Shown one piece after another: positions 1-13,400 of a stretch of DNA of 64,000 bases. Source of the stretch: Apoderus coryli. Its lineage: Eukaryota; Arthropoda; Insecta; Coleoptera; Attelabidae. The notes under the pieces were generated by a model. The model saw only the letters and a list, made by a program, of their open reading frames with translations, did not search any database and was not told where the DNA came from. Position 1 is the stretch's first letter. Each line of letters starts with the position of its first letter. Made by a program: the position numbers and the translations under genes. Location of the stretch: contig OU452198.1 of assembly GCA_911728435.2 (NCBI GenBank), positions 11,194,001 through 11,258,000 of the forward strand, read 5' to 3'.

Positions 1-127
1 TAATCTGAACTGTAACTTTATACGAGCTTGTAAGATATATTTTTTTAAAAAACCATTACAGAAATATTTACGCCTTATTACAAAATAAAATTTAGTCTTC
101 TGGCTTTCTTTGCAGTGCGCAACTCAA

Positions 128-262
128 TTACCTCCTCGGTGTCGATGCCAATTATTCTGCGCCAAACCGTTTTGTTGTTCCTGGCTTGTGGAATTTCTTA
201 AATAAGTTTTGAAACGTTTCAGAGAAGAGAAAGCCCTCTCAGGGTACATGTGGACACAGGCA
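128..262 (-). pseudogene. hAT transposase C-terminal fragment
   Basis: Translates to ERAFSSLKRFKTYLRNS followed by degraded sequence. This is the C-terminal dimerisation motif of hAT transposases of the ZMYM1-like type. No TIRs were found around it, so it is a relic. Confidence 0.6.
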
Positions 263-439
263 GTATCGAAATCAGCAACTCAATCATCAATCAATCATTT
301 TTTGCACATGTGGGGGGTAACATAAGAAAATTTTTGAGGAAATACAAGTTTTTGCCTCCTTATCCAGTTTTGGATGTGTCTTGTGATTAATGAAATAACG
401 AAAATACCTAATTAAGTTTGTCTTTGGGAGGACTATCTA

Positions 440-720
440 GAGCAGTTGCTCAAAATGAACACCGTTAACCGTTTGGCAATGGGCTAACCTTTCCACAAAC
501 GAGCGTTGCACGTTTTCTGTGATGTGATCAACTGCATCTCGTTCTGAATGCGGTGCCTTAATTCATCTAAATTCTGTAGCCTACTTAGGTACACGGTTTT
601 TGAGATGTCGCCATAGAAATAACCCTAAGGAGTTCAAATTGGGCGTTCTCGCTATGTGGCTAAACCATAAGAAGGTCCAGACGCGCATTTGTTAGGTAAA
701 ATAGCAGCAGTTATAACGAG
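440..720 (-). pseudogene. mariner-like (IS630 superfamily) transposase C-terminal relic
   Basis: In two frames I read GYFYGDISKTVYL, LDELRHRIQNEMQLIT and ERLAHCQTVNGVHFEQL. These resemble the end of insect mariner-like transposases (pattern GYLK-VY, then NI-EI, then RL-C-GxHFE). It carries frameshifts and is not functional. Same broad family as the copies at 17.4, 36.3 and 60.4 kb. Confidence 0.6.
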
Positions 721-1206
721 TAACGTAAGTCAAAATACTAAAATTGACCTCGATAGGAAAACCTGCCATTTTTTCTGACGTTACCCCCGCATGTGGCATA
801 TCATTCTACTGAGGACAACATAGCTACTCAAAAGTACCCTAAAAAATAGGAGCCCGAGTTGAGCACAGCCCCGAAAAGAGATACTCCAGGTTACGCCTAT
901 GTACGACTACGAAATTCAGGCAAACTGGACGGAATTTTATTTCTCTACCCCTTTCTGAAATAAACTATAATCGGGAATAACATATACAGTATCTGAAGAT
1001 ATAGTTGACAAATTTTTGAAAGAAGTATTAGGGTTGTTGATATCGCTTACAATCTAAAAACGCAAAACACGGTCTGTATAGTCTTCGCATACACAGCTTG
1101 CTTTAAATAAAAAATGTGTCTATATTTTTGATTGTAAAGCTGAATTATGTTGTGCTAGATAGTCATCGATTAATTGGCCAATCAGCAATTCTGGTTTCAA
1201 CCTTAC

Positions 1207-1479
1207 CATATTGGTCCACTACACATTTTGTCCGTTGCTTGAATCTTTCCACGGTTTTGTTATTCCACCAGTGGTTCAAATTGCCATTCTTGTCGTAGAG
1301 TCTTCCTTGATCGTCAAAGCCGTGCGTTAGTTCATGCCCCATAACGACTCCCATAGCACCATAGTTCAAACTCTCTGGAAATGTAGCGTCATAGAATGGA
1401 CTTTGGAGAATTCCCGCTGGGAATACCATTTGATTTTTAGTGGGCGTGTAATAAGCATTGACAGTGGAAGGCACCATAC
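1207..1479 (-). CDS. Neprilysin-like coding exon 11 (NAYY and HELTH zinc site)
   Basis: Encodes residues 570-660: [19 protein letters not shown], then [14 protein letters not shown] with both zinc histidines and the catalytic Glu 619, then the conserved CVVDQY. Acceptor TTCAG, donor GTAAGG. The next exon is not in 1-1206; that stretch holds only transposon debris. Confidence 0.95.
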
Positions 1480-4400
1480 CTGAATAAATTTAGTAATAAG
1501 TTGAGAGAATCTGGAGGTTGATTGGAGGTTGATTGTAGAGACATCACAATTGCGTCGGTCCGCAAGAAAGATCAGATTGCGTTGAACCAAACCGTTGCTA
1601 TTCACTTTCCAATTCCGAAAGAATGGAAGCAAGAGTAGACGATATATCCCAAAGGAGCGCTGTTTTGTTATATTGACTGGTTACGAATAACGGTACAGTA
1701 GTGACATTCAACACGATGCAGGTCTGCTCTAAGGTCTTCGTAGTTGACGTGCTTGGTGTTGCTAAAAATTATGGAGCTAATCTAGGCGATGATCAGAGCT
1801 TTTACATATGTTTTGATATGACGCTGTTCTTGATAATACGAAATCCCTTGATTTGTGAGCAGTTTTGTAGTGCCTTGGTGGCCCTAGAACATTGGTGTTC
1901 AGGAAACAGTCGTTGGTGCGGTCATAGTTGGAATACGCGTCTGTCGTATGGTCACCGATTTACCAAACATATATAAGTTCAGCAGGTTCAGCGTAAGTAA
2001 GGCAGATGATTCACTTTTCAATTCATGACCACTAGAACCTTAGATGATGTAAGTATTGTGAGGAAAGTAGAGGCTGTAAGAAGACTAGTTCTTTCATAAT
2101 GAGACGTGATCAGAGCAAGATTGTTAAACCTTGATTTTCAGCCTTGTTACCTTACAAAGAATGTAGCTGGCAGAGAAAGATGCCACATTAGACTATGTGG
2201 GATAGAAGTTGTAGTTAAGTGCAAAGCATCGTGCAAATCGTGGGTCAGTGTCAACAAATTTAGGTAGCTTTGTCGTCTGGTGGACGGTAGATAATGGAGA
2301 TCCGAAGAAAAAACCTAAATGAGGCCTCATATCGCCTTGTCGCTACATTCCTATGGACGTTTCGTTTACTTTATGTCAGATGAGAGAGAATGGCATTTAA
2401 CATTTAATTTAATAAACAATTCAACCAAAAGTGGTTTTGAATTCCCCCTCAAAAGCATCTGGTATCTGTCAGTGTAATTATGTTAAAAATCAAATTTCAT
2501 GTAAGTAGACACTGGCACTTACTCCATGTTGTTCTATTAACTGGCTCTTTAATTTTCTCCAAGTTTTTTCGCACATTGTAAAAGTTAATATTAACATTAT
2601 TTTGAAAGTATGTATCATTTCTAATAGTCAAATTTTCAAATCGTTCATCCAACTGGTTCATATCTTTAATGAAATCTGGAAAACCTGCAATATACAAATT
2701 TATTATTATGAATTTCAGACAGTCTGAATTGTTTAGAAGGAAAATAAGTTTATGTATTTCAAAAAAAAAATACTGGGAAATAAGGTAGAATAAGCACGAT
2801 TATGGACATCAAACATACAGACATGTTGTAAAAGTAGGTAGGGTCACAATTTACACTACAACCACAAAACATACTGTTTTGTATCTACAACCACAGCATA
2901 ATAAGTACAGCATTCCGAGTCCACGTTGGCACTTTGAACTAAATAATTTCAAACTGTGACGTATGACGCCGCCATTTTGGGTTAAAAGTCAGATCCTGAC
3001 TAAAAATAATTATATTTTTCGGTTTCTAACCACAGTACTGTATTTTTATGTTTGTAAAAATATTTAAGTACATAATAATATCGCTGTCAATTTCAGAAAT
3101 ATTTGTGGTGTGCCATAGTGAATGAAAACAGCCTTGAGTGGTGTTATCAGTTAAATGTTGACATGATTGTGTGATTTTTAATAATAATAATAAACTCAAT
3201 AACAATAATAAAGAATTTATTAGTAAAAAAAAAAAGACATTTTTACAAAAGTTGAAGAATTGCTTCCTAACTTAACCTAAATTTAACTTATATTTTAGCT
3301 TTCAAAATCCTGTCAACGTTTGTTTTGCTTACTCCTACAGAACTTGCTACAGTTCGACATGAATTGTTTGGGTTGTTATGGACAGAAAGCAAGACATTAA
3401 TTTTGCTCGTCTCCCGATTTTTTTAGGATATTGGATAGGATTTTTGGTTATGTTTCATGTAATTATTATATATTATGTGTCATGGCCTACTAAAAAAAAA
3501 ATAGAAATTTTAAAAAATGTCACTTTACAGCCTAAATATTTGAAAATTATATAGAGTGTTCTATATTTTTGGAATGCTTGTAACAAATCAAATTGTTTTA
3601 ACCAATAATATCTAGGGTGTTCCATTACAAAAAATGCAAATGGGTTATTACACAAAAACAGTTGAATGTAGAAAAAATATTCTACTTAAAGCAATCTAAT
3701 AAACACAATTTACAGCTTCTCGATAAGTTACCGGATAACCGAGATACGAGGGGGTCTCAAAATGCAGAGTTTTAAAAAACCCATATTTCCAAAAGTAAAA
3801 GTGTTATCTTAATTCTGATTGCGGCATCTTAAGTTTGATAAAAAAGTAGCATAGTGCCCCAAAACCCGTTTCCTTCTATCTTTACTAACAACCGAGATAA
3901 CCCACAAAACCATCGAATTTGGGACACCCTGTACAGTATACAGTTCTAGGATGGCAATGCTGGTGAAATTAATTACACACCCCGGCAAAATTATATAATT
4001 ACCCAAACGGTCAAAATTAATTTTAATTTTGACATCTATTTTCTCTTGAACCCTTTAACATTGAGATGATTTTTTTTTTGTTGATTTTAAGCAATTGGTT
4101 CTTATGTCATATACATAGAGGTAAAAAGAAGATGTTTTCTTGTTAATTTTTGGAGAGCACGGATGAAAGTAGAAATTATTCGACAATGGGAAATTAAAGA
4201 TTAATCTTTTCTGGGCAATTTAGGTTTTTATTCACTCTGAACACTCACTTATTAGGGAAGTTTCAGGGTTTTGATAAAAAGTGGATGGATGGATGCTTAA
4301 AGACTATTTAAAATGAACGTTTTGGTTATTGCGTCAACTGTAAATATTATTATAGAGTGATCCATGGGCATGAATCCAATTGAACATGTCTGGGAAATAC

Positions 4401-7400
4401 TTGGCAGAAGTTTAAGATCAAGAATTCCGACTGTCCAAAACTTAGAAGAGGTTAGAATTGCATTAATTGAGTTATGGGAGAATTTGCCACCGGAATTTAT
4501 TGATAACCTGATAAGAACTATGGGAAGAAGAATGGCTGCAGTATGTGGAGGGGAACACGCGGCATTAAAAAATAACTTTGTAAATCTTTCACACTGGCTG
4601 ACACGACAACGATGCTGGTGGACACGTAAATTTAAAAAACATATCTGTCTTTTTCTTTACCGTTGCTGAAAATTGTTCATAATATCTGTCTTCTAAATAT
4701 AGAAAAAACGGCGTACCAACTGTTTTCTCTGAGTATTTTATCTGTATTGTTTTCATTTATTTTTTCCCAATGACACGGTTTTAATGCAACAAATTCATGC
4801 ATAAGAACCAATTGCTTAAAAGCAAATTTATATCAAATCTGTTGTCCAAAAGTCAAACTACCTTTCTAAAAAAAAATCGCTCTTGAACTTAGAGCAAATT
4901 TCGACTGTTCGGCTAATTTGGCGTTGTTATGGTCGTTCCAATTTCCAAGAAAAGTGAATACGATATAATTTATTAGTACGCTCATATTACCTATCATGTC
5001 AGATATAGCATCAGCTTTGGCAATTGCAACTCGTCTAGTTTCTTCATCCATCCAGTTCAAATTTTTAAAGTTTTTCTTAAATGCATTCCTTACATTATTA
5101 ATCATCTCTTCTGCTTGAGTTTTTGAATCTTGATTAAACACTTCCCTCACAAAAATTGCTCCAACTGCAAATCCTGTAATAACACATAAGTTATCGATAA
5201 AATAAGAATTATCATTTCTCTAAACTTTTCTTAGCCTTCAAAATCTCTTAATTTGAAGACGTGTATTCAAATTTACGTTGTCAAACTGGCCAAAACTAAA
5301 TGCGAAACATTTCAATCCAATGGTTTAAAAACATCTTTTTAAACAATTGTAACTGAAAATAAAGGTTCTAACATTTCTGTGATCAAAAAAGGACGTTTGT
5401 TCATTACCAGACAATATTTTTACACAGAACTTACCAAGGGCATTATTAGTATCCTGTATACAATTTCTCCACTGAGGTTCATCTCCATCATCTGATCCCA
5501 TTAACGCTATCCTCAGGCCTTTGTAGGCATCTCTAAAGGCTTTAGATAGGCACATGGTGAATAAGCGAACAGTTTGCCATACCAGATAATTGTTCAAAAC
5601 TCTTGTAAAGAAATGATTCATAAGTGAGTATATTTATTGTAGATTTTGTCTAATATCGATATTTACTCTAACTAAATGTATTTGTGACTGTGTTTATATA
5701 ATTATAGATTTCATAGTAGAATGAAATCGAATTTGAAATAACAAATTTATTAAGGTGTATCAATTTTTTGATTATTTTCCCGATGAGGTATAATAATTCG
5801 CGAGATGATCACAAATCAATATGCACTGACAGAACTTACACTTTTTTCTCTGGTTTGCTTTGGTACTCCTTTATTAGGCTAGTTAAATTTATTAAGTATT
5901 CCGGTGCATAAACTACTATTGGTTCTTTAGGAGTCACTTTTTTATTCACTATTCTCATGGCATCTTCGAAAAACAGTCTCCAATTTATCTAAAACATAAA
6001 GTTGGACAAATTGTTTTAAATCACATCCTGTATTTTGTTTCTTTTCGAGTTTTTAGCATTGTAATTTTGGGTACTAACTAAAACCATCAATCAAAAGTGA
6101 AACTAAATAAACTTACAAACCCGGCTTTGTCCTGTAAATCCGCTAAAGTCATGAGATGATACAATTTCTCCTCATCTCGTCTTAAATCACTTGGTGTTGT
6201 TATATTGGCCAATTTCGTTTCAAATTCTATCACAGCTTGCATTTGAGTTCTGGCTTCGTTTTCTTTGCCACCAAGTAGAACTCCTACCTGAAATATTTGA
6301 TTACGTTAGTAGAAGTTGTAGGTTTGGAAAGCTGATCATCAGTACAAAACTAATATAACTGGATTGTAATTTCTTAAATGTATAACCAAGCGGAATAATA
6401 ACAATGAATTATTTCAACGAAATTGTTAACAAAAAAGAAATTTGCAATTCTAATCTTCTCGACTGCATTAAACAGTCCATTGGGTGTGATATGGACATAG
6501 AGATTTTGTTGAATGACCTTGCTGTTTTTGTTTTTTTATAATCCTTCTGGTCCTCCACTCGCACACCTCGATACGCACTTAAGCCCCCGGCGTGTACGAA
6601 TGGCGTGCTTCAGCCTTGAAGGCTTATTGTGCCTTTTCAGAACCATACCGCACTCACTATCATTCTACAACCACACAACATTCATTCTTCGCCTAGATGG
6701 GCCACCGTCCGGTACCGTCTATAATGAACCCCCTAAACGGTCACCCACCACGCGTCATTCATTCTACAACCTAGATGGGCCATCCAGCTGTGTGGAGCGC
6801 GGCTACAAATTTTATTAAAAACGGACCTCGCCAGGTCCGTTTTTAATAAAACTTGTAGCCGCGGTCCACAGAGCTGCACTTCGACGGTCGTCACTGTATG
6901 ATCCCGTCTAGGCTACCCGGCCCGGCTGAATTTGCGGTTACTTTTGTAGGATTACATAACCTCTTATGTTTTGCTGCGAATCTAGCACAGTATATATGTA
7001 TTAAATCACAAAAGGCCATTTGTAGCTGCGGATGTGTGTGATGAGCTTGATTCCTTACAAATGACAAGATGTGCCGGTCCAGACGGTATTCCTCCGTTGG
7101 TACTGAGAGCGTGCTGTTTTTCTCTTGCTGAGCTTCTGTAGATTACTTTTAACTATGTAACAAAACAAAGACACACTGGCAATAGAATTTACTTTTGTCC
7201 TACCCTGTATATATATTTGGGTAATTTTGGATATTTACTCTTAGTTTTATAGTTTCATACCTAACATGTCTGAAAGTCTAATATTTTTGTAAATATCATA
7301 CAACATCTGTAAGTAATAAATTTATTTCTTTGGTGTCTTTAACAAATGTTCCTAAAAGAATTGTGACCTAAAAGAAGGACCTTTTTCTTGTCAAAAATAT

Positions 7401-10400
7401 TATCTTTGTTTATGAGTTAGTCGAAAAGTAATAAACACTCTGTAAAGATAAAGAGGACTAGAAACAGATGGCTATGTTTTCTTGTTCGAAGAATCACATG
7501 TTTTAAATACAGAGAGGTCATTTAACATTCAATATTCTCGAAATGCCTTCGTGTAAATTAAATGTCGGACTTTTATTATTATATACAGAAGTAAATTGGA
7601 GGGTGTCACGGTTTCCCATATCAAATAATATATATAAAGGGCGAATAAAAAACAATGGGTTTTTGTCTAGTCGCTGATTCGGGAGATTGAGGAGTCATTA
7701 TAAAATCGTATTGTTTCTTGCTTTACAAATGGTAGTGACTGGTTAATCTTTTGAACGAACTCCAACATAAGATACATAAGTATCAACAAGCATTATTACA
7801 GTCGACATAAAAATGTATTTTATTTCTAAGACGTAAACATCTGATTGGCCATTTTTCATTCTGTAGTACCTATTTGTCATTTTTATGAGGTAATTTTGGA
7901 AATGCAATAGGACTTACAAGTTAGATTCGTTTTAGTCTTATAGAAGGGTCTAGATGTACCAATTTTATAAAGTTAAAGTAAATATTTTAATTGATTTCTC
8001 TCAGTTAAGAATTATTTTCTAGTTTTTGTTTTAAAGTATACCATTTCATTTCATTCTGAAGTAGTGAATTTGTATAAAGTTTCTTAATAATAATCGAAGT
8101 TAAAGTTCAGTAAGTTCTTTGTTAATTCTTTTAATTGAAGGCCTTTTTGTTTCCAATCAATTTTTATAAAGATTAAAGTTGTTTATTTTAGTAATTATAA
8201 ATTAATATAATTATTCGTAATTATATTAATTTACCGATTTTAAGTTGTACATTAATGAATAAGATTTTCTTCTAAATTTTCATTATCGTTTAATTATTTT
8301 ATTCGTTTTCTTTATTTATACATATTTATTTCTTGTTGTTATTAACTTTCTTTATTAATTTTAAGTATTAAATTAATTGTTTTGAGCTCAAACCTTTGCG
8401 TTTTATTTCTAATAAAGTTTTCATTATGTTGGTGAACAGATAGGTCATTTAATTAAATATTTTCTTTTAGATAAAATTGTAGGTAACCGACAGAGATCCA
8501 GAATTATAAAAAGTGAGTAATTTTACATTACTACATTCAATTAAAGAAGAACAAACAAAGAATATCAACTTTATTAATCTGTATTAGATTAATAAAGTTG
8601 ATATTCTTTGTTTGTTCTTCTTAAATTGAAACCGCTCGTAAAGCTTGAACCGAACCCGTAACAATTTGAATAGCATATTGGGATTCATTCTGGACTGAGC
8701 TATAAAATTAGTATTCTTCTAATGTAAATAATACCCGCTAATTCAAAATAGTTACAATAGAACCCACCGTATTCTCCAGATTTAGCTCCCAGCGACTTTT
8801 ACCTTTTTTCAGAACTCAAGAAAATGCTTGCTGGAAAAAAATTGAAGTCCATTGATGAAGTAATCGCTGAAAATGGGGCCTATTTTGACGAGAAAGAGAA
8901 ATCGTACTATAAAGGTGCTAGCGAAAAGTTGGAAAATCGCTATACTCGTTGTATTGCCTTGGAAGGCAATTATGTTGAATAATAAAATCGAGTTTTGTCA
9001 AAATTTTGAATTTTTCTTACTTATCCTACGTAGTTATTGAATGACTGTTTGAAGCAAAGAAAATTGTCGTATTATTTTAAAGCAAAGCTTTTAATGCACA
9101 CTAATGCCAATTGTATCTCAAATAAATTGCGTGAACCTAATGAAATACATAATCAACATAATAATAAAAAGATTGACGTAACAACGTTAACTGAACATTT
9201 ATGGGTAGATGTACTTACTTTGGTCATGTATTCCAAATAAGCTTTAAGAATTTTCTTATGGTCCTCCGTTAAATTCAAATAATTATCTCTAGTTGGTAGT
9301 GCTAAGCCACTTTGGTCAATTTGAAGTACATGCCTTGTAGAATTCTTGTCATCATCACCCACACCATAGGAAAATAATCCACCGACATTATATTTGTTTT
9401 GAATTTTTTGCAAGGTTTTCTATGAGAAAATAATATAATCAATAATTATTTTGCTAACGATAATAAACAACATCGTTTTACCTGCAAAGACCAATCCGCA
9501 ATATGAAAGCCACTATTGGTAATATTCCAACCGCCAAGTTCTTGCAATAGATCTAACATTGGTTTTGCTCCTAATGCTTCAATTGTTTCATTTCTATCCA
9601 TACAGGACTCATAGTATAGTTTCGCTTTGATTTCTGCTTTTGATTTTAAATTTTCAACTGGCTGATCTGAAATATTTTTACACTTACTTAATAATAATTA
9701 ATTAATTAACTATTTTTTATTAATAAAAGTGTCTTGACAACTAGGTCATTTTAATGTACATAAATATAAGATTAAAAAAATAAACAAATAAATAAAACAC
9801 ACATTTCGCTAAGGCTGAATAACATAATACTCGTACATAAGTATGGATTTCATATATTTCATGAGGTTACTGATATGGTTTCTGTTTGTGCTGCTTAGGA
9901 TTGTCTTGAGGTCGCCCTGAATGCCTTTTTCTATACGATTTGGAAGTAGAACACTGCAGTCGCATAAAATATGTTGAACTGTAAGGCGGTTCTGACAAAT
10001 GGTGCGGTTTCGTATCTTTTCAGTAAGTGTTGATGCGTTGCCTTGGTGTGTCCGATTCGTAGCCGCCTGATGTTGACCAAATCTTTTCTATTTACTGATG
10101 TAAGTTTTTGAGACTGTAGGCGAGAGCGCGGTTAGGGATGTGGACCACAGCAGCTGCCATTTTTTGAGTGCTCTAGTAGTTCTTTAAGTCACTGACACAT
10201 TGGATATTAGTTATTGATAAATTACTTGAGGAGCAGGCCCGGATCTACCATTAGGCCGACAAGGCACTAGCCTAGAGCGAAAAATCTTTAGGGGCGGGAA
10301 AATAAAAAAAAATATATAAAAATTAATTACAGTATGTACATACCTAATTTGTACTTGAAAATACGGTTACGTACTTCACTCGTCAAGATAAAAGCCTAGT

Positions 10401-13400
10401 TAATATTTGATATATATTTACAGTTAAATATAACACAAGAAACTGAAGAGACTAAAGAGATATGTGTTGTGTGCCTGTGAGGCGAGCGGCGCGGCGGTGG
10501 CGAGCGGCGATACGGCGAAGCGCTTGCGCTCTTTTACTATCTCTATCTAGTTCTAAAGCAATGCCTCATGCGCCTTTTCGCTGTTAGTCGGGTCTTTAGC
10601 TGCATAATCGTTCATTTCGGCAGTTTCTTTTTTTGGGTTACTCCAACAACTATACTTACAACTTTTTTACATGGTCAACACATCGGTGGGTCCAAAAAAT
10701 CAGTTGTCCTCAAAAGCTTATCAAAAACTCGTTGGTCAGCAAGACACGAAGCTTGTCGAGGTATCAAAGAAAATTGGCATGACATTTTGGATACCTTAAA
10801 ATCCATAGAGAATAACAGTGATGAAAAACCTTCTTGTCGAAATGAAGCATCAGCTCTTAGATCTAACCTGGAGACTCTTGATACGGCATTTTTATCCATA
10901 TTTTGGAGTAATGTTTTGGAGAGATTTCAAAAGGTTAGTGAAAAACTTCAAAGTGTAACCACAACTTTAAGCAAAGTGAGAGGACTTCTCAAGTCTTTAG
11001 CTGACTTTGTAGTTGAACTTAGGAATGACGTTACACGTTTTGAAGAGTTGGCAAAAGAAAAGTCAGGTTTGGTTGAATACACGTCCGATGAAAAAAGGAA
11101 AAGAAGAAAAACCTTGGCAATTTATGAATTATCTCGGAAGAGCGAGTAAGAGGTCCCCACAGGATCAGACAACTTCAGAGTCAACACGTTTAATGTCATG
11201 GTCGACTCTCTTAGCTCTGAGTTACAGAGACGTTTAGAAAAGTACAAAGACCTCCAGAAAGTTATTTTATTAGAGGAATTGAAAGATCCATCCATGATTT
11301 CTGAAATGGTCTTAGAATTGCGACAAAAATTCCCTGAAGATCTAACTTTAACTTGGAAAATGAACGTTCGGCTATTGCTACAGATACAGGGAGACACAGG
11401 AAAATGTAGCAAGCTGTCATAATTTCACTGAAGCTCCTACAGGAACTGAAACTTTCAATTAATATAAATTCCATTAGGTCTTTAATTGATTTTATTTTAC
11501 ATAAATCACCCTTAAAACAATTCCCAAATGAAACAAGTTGAGACGATATCGTATTGGAAATGTCATCAGAATATTTGACGTACGCGGAACACTGGTTACT
11601 ACGCCCCTGGCCCAGTGGTTAAGTGATCTATTGTTTTTTGGAGGAGACTACATGTTGTATTTATTTTTGTTAGTGTTGTATATTGTTAATATGATCAAAT
11701 TGAAATTGGACATCATTGTACGTGAATAAAGGATTAGAAAGTGCATAAGAAAATGTTAAAACTATAGAAAATGTTTAAAGTATAGCAACAGAGATGTGCT
11801 GATGAAAAATTGTAAAAATTGGGAACTCTGGTTCAATGAGAGGTTTCAAGACACCTCCACTTCGATCACGCGAGAGTATATTGTCGCTCATATCCATTCG
11901 TGTTCCACCCAGCAGGATCGATTGATCTGGAAACCAGGGTTTTATAAGGCACATCATAGTTTACTTAGTAGGTAGTAAGTTCACAATACGACCATTCGTG
12001 GATCTATTGTGGCTCATACCTATTTATATTTCCCCAGCGTCTCACTCTTCTTAATGAAGTCGATTGTTTGGGTGGATGAGCTTTCTTTTCTAGCTACAGC
12101 TGAGCAAGAACACCCGCCAGTTACGGGTTCTGGTCCGATAAAGTCTCCATCAATCCCTTCCATTGTCAGGGATCTAGACCAAAATCAGATTATTGTTTCT
12201 CCCAATATTAGTGAGTCTGCTTTGAGAATACCACACTGTTCTTGATGTGGATCTTGATGAGCTTAGAGCCTTTATGACGGCTTGGCTCCTGAGCGCACAG
12301 ATCAATGGCTAGAACTTGTGCTTGAAATACAGTAGCGTCGGAACGCAGAAAAAAAGTTATTCCCAAAATGCTGTGACTTTCAATGTATCTGGCTTCCTTC
12401 TCCAAAATTATATGAAGAAGGCGATGTACTTCCTTACCTCCGGACGGTGTGCTGGATAAAACACGCTTGCATCTGCAAAGCAGATAGCTAGAGCTTCGCT
12501 TGCTCTGAAGCGTTCGTCCACTAACAAGAACGTATATACAATATTTGTTTGGATTTCCATAAGGACTGTGCTGCCTGTTTTAGAACTCTTAGAGCGTTCC
12601 AGTTCCGTTTTATCTAGTTCTAACTCTAGATAATCTGCTTTCGTCTCATATAGTATAGTCGTTCTATCAAAATAAAAGTAGAACTAAGCTTTTCGTGTAA
12701 AAGGGGCAATTTATTTATGTTGGGATTTAAAGAGTTCTGCCCTTGCTGAAACCATCCCTGAATCATACTCGAGGTAGCCGTAAGAAGCTTGAACTGGATA
12801 GTATGACAAGATCATCCCGCTTGCTTGAAACTACTCCGCCTAGTTCTAGCCCTGCTAGCATGAACGAAGTAGTATGAAACCCAAAATTTATTATTGAAAA
12901 TAAAGCGTGGAAAATTATAGAATTTATCCTAAGCGCAGCAAAGTTTGGAGGAAGATTTACATTCACAACTACATTCTAGAAATGTAAAAAGTTCATCAGC
13001 TTCACAAAATGTTTGTTTTTGAGACATGTTTCAACGGTCTATACCTCCATCTATTCAAGAAATGTTAAACCAACATAAGTTATGGATAAAAGAAGGATAG
13101 TTACCTAAAATTCTTTTGATAAACAGTTGGTTTTGTTGTTCAAGTTTGGCAAATGTGCCCCAATTACTTTTACCATCTGGAGTTGGATTCGATTTCACCC
13201 AACCGTTACACGAGTATGAATAGAAGTCCTCACATGGATCCACATTGAAATCCATGGCACCTAGTATTCGGCTCGATATTTGTACACAACTTGCATTTAG
13301 GCATGGCAATTCTGTTACATTGTTAGTTCCATTAATTTGCTGCAGATAATTAAAATGCTGTTTAAAAAATAACATCATAGATAATACCGAGGATGGCTAT

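Noticed and set aside
1701..1976. 91-codon open frame on the plus strand in intron 10
   Set aside because: No recognisable motif, no splice context, and overlapping frames of similar length; likely chance.
7600..7760. TATA-like ATATATAAAGG and a downstream GTCGCTGATTCGGGAG stretch, suggestive of a retroviral-type LTR start
   Set aside because: No second LTR, primer-binding site or polypurine tract found.
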